Source: JAZOTK01 sp045534775
GTDB lineage: Bacteria; Bacillota; Clostridia; RUG12999
DNA length: 16,677 nt
Assembly (NCBI GenBank): GCA_045534775.1
Contig: JAZSKI010000062.1
Coordinates: 1 to 16,677 of the forward strand
Direction of reading: 5' to 3'
The position numbers and the translations under genes were made by a program. How positions within the stretch are numbered: the stretch's first letter is position 1; each line of letters opens with the position of its first letter. Below the pieces are notes generated by a model. That model was given only the letters and a program-made list of their open reading frames with translations. It did no database searches and was not told the DNA's origin. This document shows, piece after piece, positions 7,363 through 13,844 of this stretch.

Positions 7363-8310
7363 TTAATCCACTCTGTTTCTTCTCTCGCCCTTCATAAAGG
7401 CATCAATATTTTTTATTATCTCATCTATACACCGCTGTCTCGCCTCGCGGGCTCCCCACGCCGTATGAGGTGTCAGACACACGTTATCCATCCCGCAAAG
7501 TTTTGCAAAGGGATGACCCTCGTCCATAGGCTCGGTGGAATAAACATCACACCCTATACCGTAAATGCTTTTATTTATTACCGCCGCCGCTACAGCCTCT
7601 TCGTCCCATACTCCGCCTCTCGCCACATTTATAATAATGGCGGATTTTTTCATTTTACCTATCATTTTTCTGTCAATGATGTTTTTTGTACTCTCATTTA
7701 ACGGCAGGTGAACAGAAACAATATCGGATTTTTCCATGAGCTGTTCAAGCCCTGTGTCATAGCTCTTTCCTTCAGGGTTTTTCCTGAACGCCAATATCTC
7801 ACACCCTAAAGCCTGTGCAACCGCCGCCACCTGCTTGCCGATATTGCCATAGCCGACTATCCCCCATACCTTTCCGCGAAGCTCATGAAAAGCCGGTACT
7901 ACCCGATTCTGCATACCGCTTGCACTGTAGCTTCCGTTATGAACATAGGCGTTAAATATACTGAGATTATTTGCCAGATACAACGCCATAGCAACCGTAA
8001 GCTGTGCCACGCTGTCGGTGGAATAGCCTTTTACGTTACATACCGCTATCCCATTTTTTCTGCAATAATCTACGTCCACATTGTCAAAGCCCGTAGCCGT
8101 AATGCAAATGAGCCTCAAATCCTCTGCCTCAACCAGATTTTCCTCTTTCAGCTTAACCTTATTCAACACAGCAATATGAACACCCCTCAGCCGCTGTGCC
8201 ACCTCATCTTCCCCCGTAGCTTCATACACCGCCGTCTGTCCTATATCTTCAAATTCATTCAGGGAAATATCATCTCCCAATGTACCTGCATCTAAAATTG
8301 CTATCTTCAT
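7363..8310 (-). CDS. D-isomer-specific 2-hydroxyacid dehydrogenase (hydroxypyruvate/glyoxylate reductase-like)
   Basis: Probably interconverts a 2-keto acid and a D-2-hydroxyacid with NAD(P)H; substrate not readable. Seen in 315 aa: N-terminal catalytic part with ATGFDNVDVDYCRKNGIAV, a Rossmann fold with GYGNIG at 153-158, and the catalytic set Arg231 (INVARGG), Glu260 (YSTEP) and His282 (LTPHTAWGA). The second Rossmann strand ends ILAFRKNP. An Arg (176) stands where NAD-specific members carry Asp, which hints at NADPH use. ATG at 8310 follows GAGAGGTAAAA. It lies 25 nt after the membrane-protein gene on the same strand, so the two are probably co-transcribed. Closest named relatives by pattern are the hydroxypyruvate reductases; phosphoglycerate dehydrogenase is unlikely because the ACT domain is missing. 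Confidence 0.88.
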   Translation of the reverse strand: MKIAILDAGTLGDDISLNEFEDIGQTAVYEATGEDEVAQRLRGVHIAVLNKVKLKEENLVEAEDLRLICITATGFDNVDVDYCRKNGIAVCNVKGYSTDSVAQLTVAMALYLANNLSIFNAYVHNGSYSASGMQNRVVPAFHELRGKVWGIVGYGNIGKQVAAVAQALGCEILAFRKNPEGKSYDTGLEQLMEKSDIVSVHLPLNESTKNIIDRKMIGKMKKSAIIINVARGGVWDEEAVAAAVINKSIYGIGCDVYSTEPMDEGHPFAKLCGMDNVCLTPHTAWGAREARQRCIDEIIKNIDAFMKGERRNRVD

Positions 8311-8335
8311 TTTTACCTCTCTTGTAAGCCATATT

Positions 8336-9190
8336 TTATTTTCTTTTGAACTCTTTGTCTTCAGATTTTAAAATTCTTTTTTTCTGTTGCTGTTCGGCGT
8401 TATCCTCTTCTATTTCTTCCGGGGTTTTCATAAGAGGGATAAATCTTCTTGCAAAAACGCCTTTGTTTCTGCCTACAATATAGAAATAACCTATTGCCGA
8501 GAAAACCAACGCACCTATGCAGTTGACTATCAAATCCTTTATGGTATCATAAATACCTATATCAAGATACCCGTTTTGTATTATATACTGCTTCTCCACG
8601 CCGTTTTCCGTATACTTTATAAGTGTTTCCGTAATATCCGTTATTTTAACGGGCGAATTTACGCCTTCGGGGTTTAACGCTACCGAGGATATTCCTTTGA
8701 CCAGAAAATCCTTCTGCATATCCGTTTCCATAAAGCAGTCCATAGTAAACTCAAAAAATTCCCACAAAACACCTACCGTCATAGAAACGCAAAATGCTAC
8801 AAGTGCCACAAAAAACGGTGACATTTTAATATGAAATTTAGGTTGATTGTTGAGTATATCTATAAGCGAAAACCCGATAGCCGCCATTATAAATCCGTTT
8901 ATGGTATGAAGCATAGTATCCCACCACGGAATATACGTATAAAAGCTTCCGATTTCGCCCAAAATTTCCGCGCTGAAAATAAACAGCAGAATAATTACCT
9001 CTAAAGTACCCGGTAATTTAATATTCAGCTTTCTGTCCACAAAAAGGGGAATGTTAAACAGGCACAAGGTTAAGCCGCAGAGAAAAACCGTATAAAATTC
9101 TCCCCGCAAAGCCCTTGCCGCCAAAACAACAATAACGATAATCTCAAGTATAATTCGTATGGTTAAATTTCGTTTAGATTTTTTATTCAC
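8336..9190 (-). CDS. Integral membrane protein of the YjdF/DUF2238 type
   Basis: Function unknown. 284 aa with about six to seven hydrophobic segments. The recognisable core is IPWWDTMLHTINGF, SMTVGVLWEFFEFTMD and, near the end, IYDTIKDLIVNCIGALVFSAIGYFYIV. These acidic and His residues inside or next to helices (WWDT-LH, WEFFEF-MD, DT-DL) are the shared pattern of DUF2238-like proteins. A soluble loop of about 60 residues separates the WEFFEF helix from the last one. The C-terminus is highly charged (EEIEEDNAEQQQKKRILKSEDKEFKRK region) and cytoplasmic by the positive-inside rule. The start is GTG at 9190, 5 nt after GGGGTG. It is first of a probable two-gene unit with the dehydrogenase, which may be coincidence. 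Confidence 0.72.
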   Translation of the reverse strand: MNKKSKRNLTIRIILEIIVIVVLAARALRGEFYTVFLCGLTLCLFNIPLFVDRKLNIKLPGTLEVIILLFIFSAEILGEIGSFYTYIPWWDTMLHTINGFIMAAIGFSLIDILNNQPKFHIKMSPFFVALVAFCVSMTVGVLWEFFEFTMDCFMETDMQKDFLVKGISSVALNPEGVNSPVKITDITETLIKYTENGVEKQYIIQNGYLDIGIYDTIKDLIVNCIGALVFSAIGYFYIVGRNKGVFARRFIPLMKTPEEIEEDNAEQQQKKRILKSEDKEFKRK

Positions 9191-9250
9191 ACTAGCACCC
9201 CGAAAAAATATTTATTCTGTCATAAGCCCGCAAAAAAGTCATACACTAAT

Positions 9251-9279
9251 ATTCTACTCCTGTGAACTTGATTTTTGAA
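9251..9279 (-). promoter_or_regulatory. Weak candidate promoter of the membrane-protein/dehydrogenase unit
   Basis: On the minus strand TTCAAA (9279-9274), a 17-nt spacer, then TAGAAT (9256-9251). It matches consensus at 4 of 6 and 5 of 6 positions. It is the best match I see in 9191-9362, but it is modest. Confidence 0.35.
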
Positions 9280-9362
9280 CCCTGTTATAAAAATATTCAT
9301 CATTTGCCCTTCCTTTTCCGCTATGGGCGGGTATATGCAAAATCAAACCCTGTTTGTTTCCC

Positions 9363-10166
9363 TCAATCCGTACCGTAGCCCGCATAGTTGTTTAATCTTC
9401 TGAAGCCTGACGGTGACATCCCATGTTTTCTTTTGAACAGCTTATAAAAATACGAAACGTCATACAGCCCCGCTTTTTCAGCTATTTCAGCAATACCGCA
9501 ATCACTGTTTATAAGCAATGCCGAAGCATATCTCAATCGCAAATCATTAATATAATTAGCCGGAGATATTCCTACCTTTTTTTTGAAGTATCTGTACACA
9601 CCGGGAATTGACATACACATAATTTTTGCAATATCTTCAATTTCTATCTTGTTTACATAATTATTTTTGATGTATTCCGTCACACTGCTTAAGGCTTCAT
9701 CAATTTCTTCCCTTTGAGTGCCGACAGTCATTAATATATCAACCAGCTTATAAAGCTTTGACATTATGTTACAAATATTATCATTTTCTGTTATTCCATC
9801 AAAAATCTCACATACCTTGTCATTATATTCCGAAGGTAGCAATACAGGGAATTCATACAGCTCATCAAGTGAATATCTGTCGTTTATAACAACCTCAAGA
9901 AAAATCCATCTTGCCTGCATATATCCTTTTTCCGGATTATTGTGGTGGATAATATGCTGAATTACATTTGATGGTGCTATAAACGCTCCCTTTTCGCCTG
10001 TAGAAAAGCTTTTACCGTTTTCTATTGAAATATCATAAGCCCCGACATCAGCCTGTACAACAGACAGAATCGGAAGGGTTTTATTATGAACACTCCCCTC
10101 GCAGTCACAGCACAGCTTACCCATGTGATAATTTAATATAATAATTTTTTCTATATTTATCATCAT
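9363..10166 (-). CDS. AraC-family transcriptional regulator
   Basis: Sugar- or metabolite-responsive DNA-binding regulator by family. Seen in 267 aa: a cupin-like N-terminal sensing half (about 1-150; IILNYHMGKLCCDCEGSVH, GEKGAFIAPSNVIQHIIHH), then two helix-turn-helix units. The first is IEDIAKIMCMSIPGVYRYFKKKVG; the second is GIAEIAEKAGLYDVSYFYKLFKRKHGMSPSGFRR, the AraC signature end. Two Met codons open the gene (10166 and 10163); GGGGGA lies 7 nt before the first. It is divergent from the glycyl radical enzyme remnant and shares a 99-nt intergenic region with it, so it most likely regulated that gene. It now appears to be a regulator without its main target, unless other genes remain. Confidence 0.9.
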   Translation of the reverse strand: MMINIEKIIILNYHMGKLCCDCEGSVHNKTLPILSVVQADVGAYDISIENGKSFSTGEKGAFIAPSNVIQHIIHHNNPEKGYMQARWIFLEVVINDRYSLDELYEFPVLLPSEYNDKVCEIFDGITENDNICNIMSKLYKLVDILMTVGTQREEIDEALSSVTEYIKNNYVNKIEIEDIAKIMCMSIPGVYRYFKKKVGISPANYINDLRLRYASALLINSDCGIAEIAEKAGLYDVSYFYKLFKRKHGMSPSGFRRLNNYAGYGTD

Positions 10167-10186
10167 ATAGTCCCCCTATTGATAAT

Positions 10187-10215
10187 ATAATACCATAAAT
10201 TCATAATTTAGTCAA
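10187..10215 (-). promoter_or_regulatory. Promoter of the AraC-family gene
   Basis: On the minus strand TTGACT (10215-10210), a 17-nt spacer and TATTAT (10192-10187). The predicted start is about 10180, close to the start codon. Confidence 0.7.
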
Positions 10216-10233
10216 TATGATTTTTATATTAAA

Positions 10234-10244
10234 TATGTTATAAT
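10234..10244 (+). promoter_or_regulatory. Extended -10 promoter of the glycyl radical enzyme remnant
   Basis: A consensus TATAAT at 10239-10244 is preceded by TG at 10236-10237. The -35 position (about 10216-10221, TATGAT) is poor. A good -10 with a weak -35 beside a divergent AraC gene fits an activator-dependent promoter; that dependence is inferred. AAGGAAGGTGG at 10251-10261 serves as ribosome site for the ATG at 10266. Confidence 0.6.
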
Positions 10245-10265
10245 GGCATCAAGGAAGGTGGTATT

Positions 10266-10868
10266 ATGGATTTCGGTAATAACAGACCCGTAAGACTCAG
10301 CGAAAATACAAGACACTTCGCAATGGAATCTTTGCTCGGCAAATATGGCGATGATGCTATGAAAATTCCCTATGTAACTCTTGATGAGATTGAAAATTAT
10401 GAAAGCCTTTCTCCTCAGGAAAAATATAATGTTGCGATAACTAAAATTGTAAGCGAAGCTCCCATCCGGATATGCGAGCATAAAACTGTCAGCGGTGCGG
10501 CTACCTTAGGTGCAGCCATCAGCCACGTTATCCCTGCATATATCAATGGTGCATCTTTTTGTCCGAGTATCAGTCATCTGACCTTGGATTTTGCGACTGT
10601 TGTAAAAAAAGGTATGGATTTTTTAGAAAATAAAATAAATGCAAGACTAAAGTAAAAGCTGTCCGATACGCAAAAGGAAGAGCTGATGGGTATGCGTCAC
10701 GTTATCGACACTTTGAAAATATGGCACGGTAAGTATCTTGATACACAAAAAAATCCGCAAAACCATAAAAATTTATCCGTTCGTGTATCAGGCCGGAATG
10801 CCCGTTTTGTAACCCTCAATAAAATGTGGCAACAGATGATTATAGAAAGAACACAGCAAGGAATTTAA
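10266..10868 (+). pseudogene. Glycyl radical enzyme (PFL/dehydratase type) with internal deletion and a premature stop
   Basis: The intact family is about 780-850 aa; only the two ends remain here, in one frame of 200 codons. Codons 1 to about 160 resemble a glycyl radical enzyme N-terminal domain: LSPQEKYNVAITKIVSEAPIRI, then SHLTLDFATVVKKGMDFLENKINARL, then MRHVIDTLKIWHGKYL. From about codon 160 the frame passes directly into the family's C-terminal end: KNPQNHKNLSVRVSGRNARF, then a conserved Gln and II-RT before the stop. The radical Gly sits in RVSG, but the usual following Tyr/Phe is Arg. About 600 residues holding the active-site Cys are absent. An in-frame TAA at 10653-10655 further splits the reading frame. 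Promoter, ribosome site and terminator are intact, so the loss is probably recent. A divergent AraC gene is its likely regulator. No activase gene lies in the window. Confidence 0.8.
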
Positions 10869-10875
10869 AATGCAA

Positions 10876-10925
10876 GGCGTTTCTCAATAAGTGAAGGTTC
10901 ACAAAATTGAGAAACGCCCTTTTTT
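10876..10925 (+). terminator. Terminator after the glycyl radical enzyme remnant
   Basis: A 13-bp stem GGCGTTTCTCAAT (10876-10888) / ATTGAGAAACGCC (10906-10918), with an inner hairpin GTGAA-GG-TTCAC (10891-10902), followed by six T. It is well preserved although the gene is broken. Confidence 0.9.
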
Positions 10926-11045
10926 CATATTCGCATCGGGGATAACTTTTAATTTTTTCGGGGTGCAAAGAAAACGCACCTCAATTAAATCTGTGCAGCT
11001 TTCCGGGAACTGCCATCTGTCTTGCCGCGGTGCGGTCTTCTTTCA

Positions 11046-11069
11046 GGCCGATGCCTACATCGCCCCCTA
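11046..11069. repeat. Small palindromic intergenic element
   Basis: GGCCGATG-CCTA-CATCGCCCC forms an imperfect hairpin (CGATG/CATCG core, flanked by GC-rich arms), with GCGGCGGGGG nearby at 11077-11086. The sequence is GC-rich within an AT-rich gene-free stretch. It resembles short palindromic repeats scattered between genes in many gut Clostridia. That resemblance is from memory and would need a whole-genome count. Nothing else in 10926-11180 reads as a gene. Confidence 0.4.
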
Positions 11070-11180
11070 CGTTACAAGCGGCGGGGGATTTTAAAATTCC
11101 GTTTATTCATTATTTACTTAAATATCCATATCCGCAAAACAACAGCTATCATTCCGCGCTTCCGTATAAAAGAGATTTTT

Positions 11181-11569
11181 TCATAATAAAAATGGTACTG
11201 CCGTTTGTACCTGAAGAGGTTTCCGAGTGTTTTTTTCTTCCATTCTCAGATATTTTTGCTGATATTTCACGCCCATACCGTTAACAACGCCCTTCCCGAA
11301 TCCGCCGGACCGGCCGTTTTCATCATACGCCCGGGCATATATTCCTCTTTTCAAGCTCTCATCCCTTGCGACTTTAACATTATCAAACCACTCAAATATT
11401 CCGTCTTAAGTCCGCCCCTTGCATATGTAAAGAAGCCGCCAAGCCCCGTTTAATCCATTGTTTAAACCTGACGCACTGTCTCCTCTTTGCTCAGTTTATC
11501 ACTCCAAAACCAAAAAGGAATCGGTATGTCTTTCTTAGGCGGATTTTTAATTTCTTCTAAAACCGACAC
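11181..11569 (-). pseudogene. Broken 5' part of a glycoside hydrolase gene
   Basis: Minus-strand fragments in changing frames form one protein start. Block 1 (11569-11462) begins with GTG 8 nt after AAGGAAG and reads MSVLEEIKN...IPIPFWFWSDKLSKEE, then RQV and a TAA stop. Block 2 continues TGLGGFFTYARGGLKTEYLS. Block 3, after a frame change, reads WFDNVKVARDESLKRGIYAR, AYDENGRSGGFGKGVV and KYQQKYLRMEEK, ending at a TGA at 11181. This order (PFWFW, G-GGF-R-GL-T-YLS, WFDNV, YDE-G-SGG) matches the N-terminal barrel of large glycoside hydrolases common in gut Firmicutes and Bacteroidetes. I cannot name the family number. Only about 130 of an expected 800 or more residues are left, with at least one stop and one frameshift. 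The promoter and start are intact. The overlapping plus-strand frames here are chance openings. Confidence 0.68.
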
Positions 11570-11599
11570 AGCTGTCGCTTCCTTAAAATCTATGTCTCA

Positions 11600-11628
11600 A
11601 TTATACATTATATAAGCCAAAAAGTCAA
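11600..11628 (-). promoter_or_regulatory. Intact promoter in front of the broken glycoside hydrolase gene
   Basis: On the minus strand TTGACT (11628-11623), exactly 17 nt, then TATAAT (11605-11600). It is followed by a leader of about 25 nt, AAGGAAG (11584-11578) and the GTG start at 11569. Confidence 0.75.
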
Positions 11629-11655
11629 AGACCTTATTGATAAATAATAGGAGAA

Positions 11656-11694
11656 AACAGTCGCAGCCTTTGCTTCAAATCAGCCGCGACTGTT
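11656..11694 (-). terminator. Terminator of the LysM/YneA-like gene
   Basis: AACAGTCGC (11656-11664) pairs with GCGACTGTT (11686-11694) around a 21-nt loop that adds a GGC/GCC-type inner pairing. On the minus strand it ends in TTTTCTCC. It begins 9 nt after the stop of the LysM gene. Confidence 0.65.
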
Positions 11695-11702
11695 ATGATG
11701 GC

Positions 11703-11996
11703 TTAGTCAACAGGAATTTTTATTGTATCATAAGCTACGAGTGCTGAGTTTTTCAGATTATTGAATTTTTTAATCTTTTCAACGGTTTTTCTTATATCCC
11801 CGTCATTATAATCCTTCGCAATATCCCAAAGAGTATCGCCCGGCTGAACATATACTATTTCGTACATTTGTTCTTTAACCATAGCGCTGCCGCCGAAGGA
11901 ACCCGATACCCACATAATGGCTATTACAAGCACAAACAGAACTGTTATGCTCCTGCAAAGTTTTTTATAGTCTACTGTAATTCTTGTGTTTTTCAT
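11703..11996 (-). CDS. yneA: YneA-like LysM protein, probable SOS-induced cell-division inhibitor
   Basis: Membrane-anchored small LysM protein; in Bacillus the equivalent, YneA, delays septation after DNA damage. Seen: 97 aa; one N-terminal transmembrane helix (SITVLFVLVIAIMWVSG, about residues 18-34), a short linker, then a LysM domain YVQPGDTLWDIAKDY...LVAYDTIKIPV at the C-terminus, expected outside the cell on peptidoglycan. The ATG at 11996 follows AAAGGA at a rather long 12-nt spacing. An in-frame ATG at 12017 would have the ribosome site inside its own codons and is less likely. It is divergent from lexA, with a perfect SOS box inside its promoter spacer. Context makes the YneA role likely; the sequence alone shows only TM plus LysM. 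Confidence 0.78.
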   Translation of the reverse strand: MKNTRITVDYKKLCRSITVLFVLVIAIMWVSGSFGGSAMVKEQMYEIVYVQPGDTLWDIAKDYNDGDIRKTVEKIKKFNNLKNSALVAYDTIKIPVD

Positions 11997-12028
11997 AATT
12001 ATTTCATTTCCTTTCATAAAACTATATC

Positions 12029-12040
12029 GAACATTTGTTT
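12029..12040. promoter_or_regulatory. LexA (SOS) box downstream of the yneA start site
   Basis: GAAC-ATTT-GTTT, one base off the GAAC-N4-GTTC form, with flanking CG and C as in Firmicute boxes (CGAACATTTGTTTC at 12028-12041). It sits just after the predicted yneA transcription start. Confidence 0.75.
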
Positions 12041-12050
12041 CTGTATTTAC

Positions 12051-12079
12051 ATTATAGCAGAACAAAAGTTCTTTGTCAA
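12051..12079 (-). promoter_or_regulatory. Promoter of the yneA-like gene with embedded LexA box
   Basis: On the minus strand TTGACA (12079-12074), 17 nt, TATAAT (12056-12051), a full consensus promoter. The spacer contains GAAC-AAAA-GTTC at 12060-12071, a perfect SOS box. LexA bound there would block RNA polymerase. Confidence 0.9.
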
Positions 12080-12110
12080 GTCTTTTTTAAAAAATTTTTT
12101 AAAAATTTTC

Positions 12111-12122
12111 AAACAAATGTTT
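12111..12122. promoter_or_regulatory. LexA-like palindrome overlapping the lexA -35
   Basis: AAAC-AAAT-GTTT within the longer palindrome CAAACAAATGTTTG (12110-12123). It differs from the consensus box symmetrically at the outer base of each arm and overlaps the TTGACA at 12121. It is likely a weaker autoregulatory site. Confidence 0.6.
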
Positions 12123-12149
12123 GACAAACACAAAAAAGTATGATATAAT
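12121..12149 (+). promoter_or_regulatory. Promoter of lexA
   Basis: TTGACA at 12121-12126, a 17-nt spacer and TATAAT at 12144-12149 with TG at 12141-12142. It is a full consensus promoter with extended -10. A half-site-like GAAC-AAAT-TTTT at 12159-12170 lies just after the predicted start. Confidence 0.9.
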
Positions 12150-12185
12150 ATATATAAAGAACAAATTTTTCGGGAGGGAATTAAA

Positions 12186-12812
12186 ATGGCAAGGAAAAAC
12201 AGCGAGAATTTAGAAGAACTTATTTTCGATTATATTAAGAGATATGTTGAAATGAATGGTTATCCCCCCGCTGTCAGAGAAATAATGACCGGTGTGGGTG
12301 TTAAGTCCACCTCTACCGTACACAGGTATATGAAGCTGATGGAGGAAAAGGGTATGATTGAGAAAGCCTCTCTCAAGACCCGTGCCGTAAAGCTCAGCGG
12401 CATAAACGAAGAACCTCATTATAATGAAACAAATATGATAGAGGTTCCCGTTCTCGGCAACGTTGCAGCAGGCATACCCATTACCGCAACGCAAAATGTT
12501 CTGGATACCTTTCCTCTCCCCTCTTATTTCGCACGCAAGGGCGAGGTTTTTATGCTGAAGGTCAAGGGCGACAGTATGATAAATATCGGTATTTTTGACG
12601 GAGATTACGTCATCGTTTCCAAACAAAGCACCGCTTCAAATCACGAGGTTGTCGTTGCTATGATTGACGGTGAGGCTACCGTAAAACGATTATATAAGGA
12701 AGACGGTTATTTTAAATTAATGCCAGAAAATGATATGTTAGAGCCTATTATTGCTCCGCACATAGATATTGTCGGCAAGGTCGTAGGCGTATTCCGCACG
12801 CAGGTTATATAA
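12186..12812 (+). CDS. lexA: LexA, SOS-response repressor
   Basis: Represses DNA-damage genes and cuts itself when RecA filaments form. Seen in 208 aa: an N-terminal winged helix (residues 1 to about 70; YPPAVREIMTGVGVKSTSTV is the recognition region), then an S24 peptidase domain. The cleavage bond is Ala95-Gly96 in LGNVAAGIP, the catalytic serine is Ser130 in KGDSMINIGIFDGD, and the lysine is Lys167 in EATVKRLYKE. All residues needed for self-cleavage are present and the length is normal. The ATG at 12186 is 7 nt after GGGAGGG. It is divergent from the YneA-like gene, and four LexA-box-like sites between them indicate autoregulation and co-regulation. It is followed by a terminator. Confidence 0.96.
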   Translation: MARKNSENLEELIFDYIKRYVEMNGYPPAVREIMTGVGVKSTSTVHRYMKLMEEKGMIEKASLKTRAVKLSGINEEPHYNETNMIEVPVLGNVAAGIPITATQNVLDTFPLPSYFARKGEVFMLKVKGDSMINIGIFDGDYVIVSKQSTASNHEVVVAMIDGEATVKRLYKEDGYFKLMPENDMLEPIIAPHIDIVGKVVGVFRTQVI

Positions 12813-12818
12813 AAAAAC

Positions 12819-12839
12819 AGGGGCTGTTAAAAAGCCCCT
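12819..12839. terminator. Bidirectional terminator between lexA and the cysteine synthase gene
   Basis: Stem AGGGGCT (12819-12825) / AGCCCCT (12833-12839), loop GTTAAAA. On the minus strand a run of seven T follows closely, and on the plus strand a weaker TTATGTTTTATT. It lies between converging genes. Confidence 0.8.
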
Positions 12840-12845
12840 TATGTT

Positions 12846-13778
12846 TTATTCACCTTCAAAAAGCGGTGTTGAGAAATATCTCTCCGCCGTATCCGGCAGT
12901 ATTGTCACTACCGTTTTCCCTTTACCTAATTTTTTCGCAAGGCGTTTTGCCGCCGCTACGTTGGTTCCGCTGGAAATTCCGCACATAATACCTTCTTTTT
13001 TAGCCAGCTCCTTAGCCGTATTCAGTGCCTCTTCATCGGAAATTATACAAATATAGCTGTAAATCTCTTTGTTAAGTATGGCAGGTACTATGCCGTCGCC
13101 TATGCCCATCTGAAGATGCGTTCCTATGCTTCCGCCCGAGAGAATTGCCGCATCCTCAGGCTCAACCGCCCAGATTTCAATTTGCGGATTTTTTTCTTTC
13201 AGCACCTCACCTATACCCGTTATAGTGCCGCCCGTACCTATTCCCGAACAAAATCCGTCTATAGGTCCTCCGACCTGCTCTAAAATCTCCACCGCCGTAA
13301 ATTTACGCTGAGCATCAACATTCGCTTCGTTTTCAAATTGTTGCGGAACATAAACATTCTTATCATTTTTTGCCATATCAAGTGCAGTTTTAAGACATTT
13401 ATCTATACATTCGCCGATATTGCCGTCATCGTGAATTAAAATCACCTCAGCGCCATAGTGGAGAACCAGCTTTCTTCGCTCCTCGCTGACAGAATCAGGC
13501 ATTATTATTTTTGTTTTATATCCCAGAATCGCTCCCGCGAGTGCAAGCCCTATCCCCTGATTCCCGCTTGTAGGCTCTACAATGACCGTATTTTCATTAA
13601 TAAGCCCCTTCTCGCGTGCGATTTTCAGCATATTATACGCTGTTCGCGTTTTGATTGAGCCGCCCACGTTCAGCCCTTCAAATTTAACCAGAATTTCCGC
13701 CTCATCCGGCGATGTCATTCTCGAAAGTCTTATGATTGGTGTATTCCCCAATGCTTCAAGCAAATTATTATATACCAT
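12846..13778 (-). CDS. cysK: Cysteine synthase family PLP enzyme
   Basis: Predicted to make L-cysteine from O-acetylserine (or O-phosphoserine) and sulfide in the cytoplasm. Seen in 310 aa: NTPIIRLSRM start, PLP lysine Lys43 in GGSIKTRTAYNM, PTSGNQG at 69-75, phosphate-binding GIGTGGT at 179-185, GISSGTN at 267-272 and PDTAERYFSTPLF at the C-terminus. Two small departures from classical CysK: Gln replaces Thr in the SGNTG loop, and the usual QF-NPAN-H segment reads QQFENEANVDAQRKF. These leave open a related activity such as O-phosphoserine sulfhydrylase or another beta-replacement. The ATG at 13778 is chosen because GGGAG precedes it at 9 nt; a longer frame upstream runs through the promoter. 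It is monocistronic. Confidence 0.85.
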   Translation of the reverse strand: MVYNNLLEALGNTPIIRLSRMTSPDEAEILVKFEGLNVGGSIKTRTAYNMLKIAREKGLINENTVIVEPTSGNQGIGLALAGAILGYKTKIIMPDSVSEERRKLVLHYGAEVILIHDDGNIGECIDKCLKTALDMAKNDKNVYVPQQFENEANVDAQRKFTAVEILEQVGGPIDGFCSGIGTGGTITGIGEVLKEKNPQIEIWAVEPEDAAILSGGSIGTHLQMGIGDGIVPAILNKEIYSYICIISDEEALNTAKELAKKEGIMCGISSGTNVAAAKRLAKKLGKGKTVVTILPDTAERYFSTPLFEGE

Positions 13779-13815
13779 TAATCTATACTCCCAACTAAAT
13801 TTTATGTACCAGTAT

Positions 13816-13844
13816 ATTATACTACAAAGTAATTCAAAATGCAA
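13816..13844 (-). promoter_or_regulatory. Promoter of the cysteine synthase gene
   Basis: On the minus strand TTGCAT (13844-13839), 17 nt, TATAAT (13821-13816). No T-box or SAM riboswitch is visible in the short leader (about 30 nt). Confidence 0.7.

Noticed and set aside
7363..8310. Phosphoglycerate dehydrogenase (SerA)
   Set aside because: The protein is 315 aa with no ACT or intervening domain, and no serine-pathway genes are adjacent.
10653..10655. Recoding (selenocysteine or pyrrolysine) at the stop inside the glycyl radical enzyme remnant
   Set aside because: The codon is TAA, which neither system uses, and the protein also lacks its whole middle.
10891..11453. Plus-strand open frames of 60-85 codons in the decayed region
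   Set aside because: They overlap each other, have no ribosome sites and show no protein-like pattern. The minus strand of the same DNA reads as a broken hydrolase.
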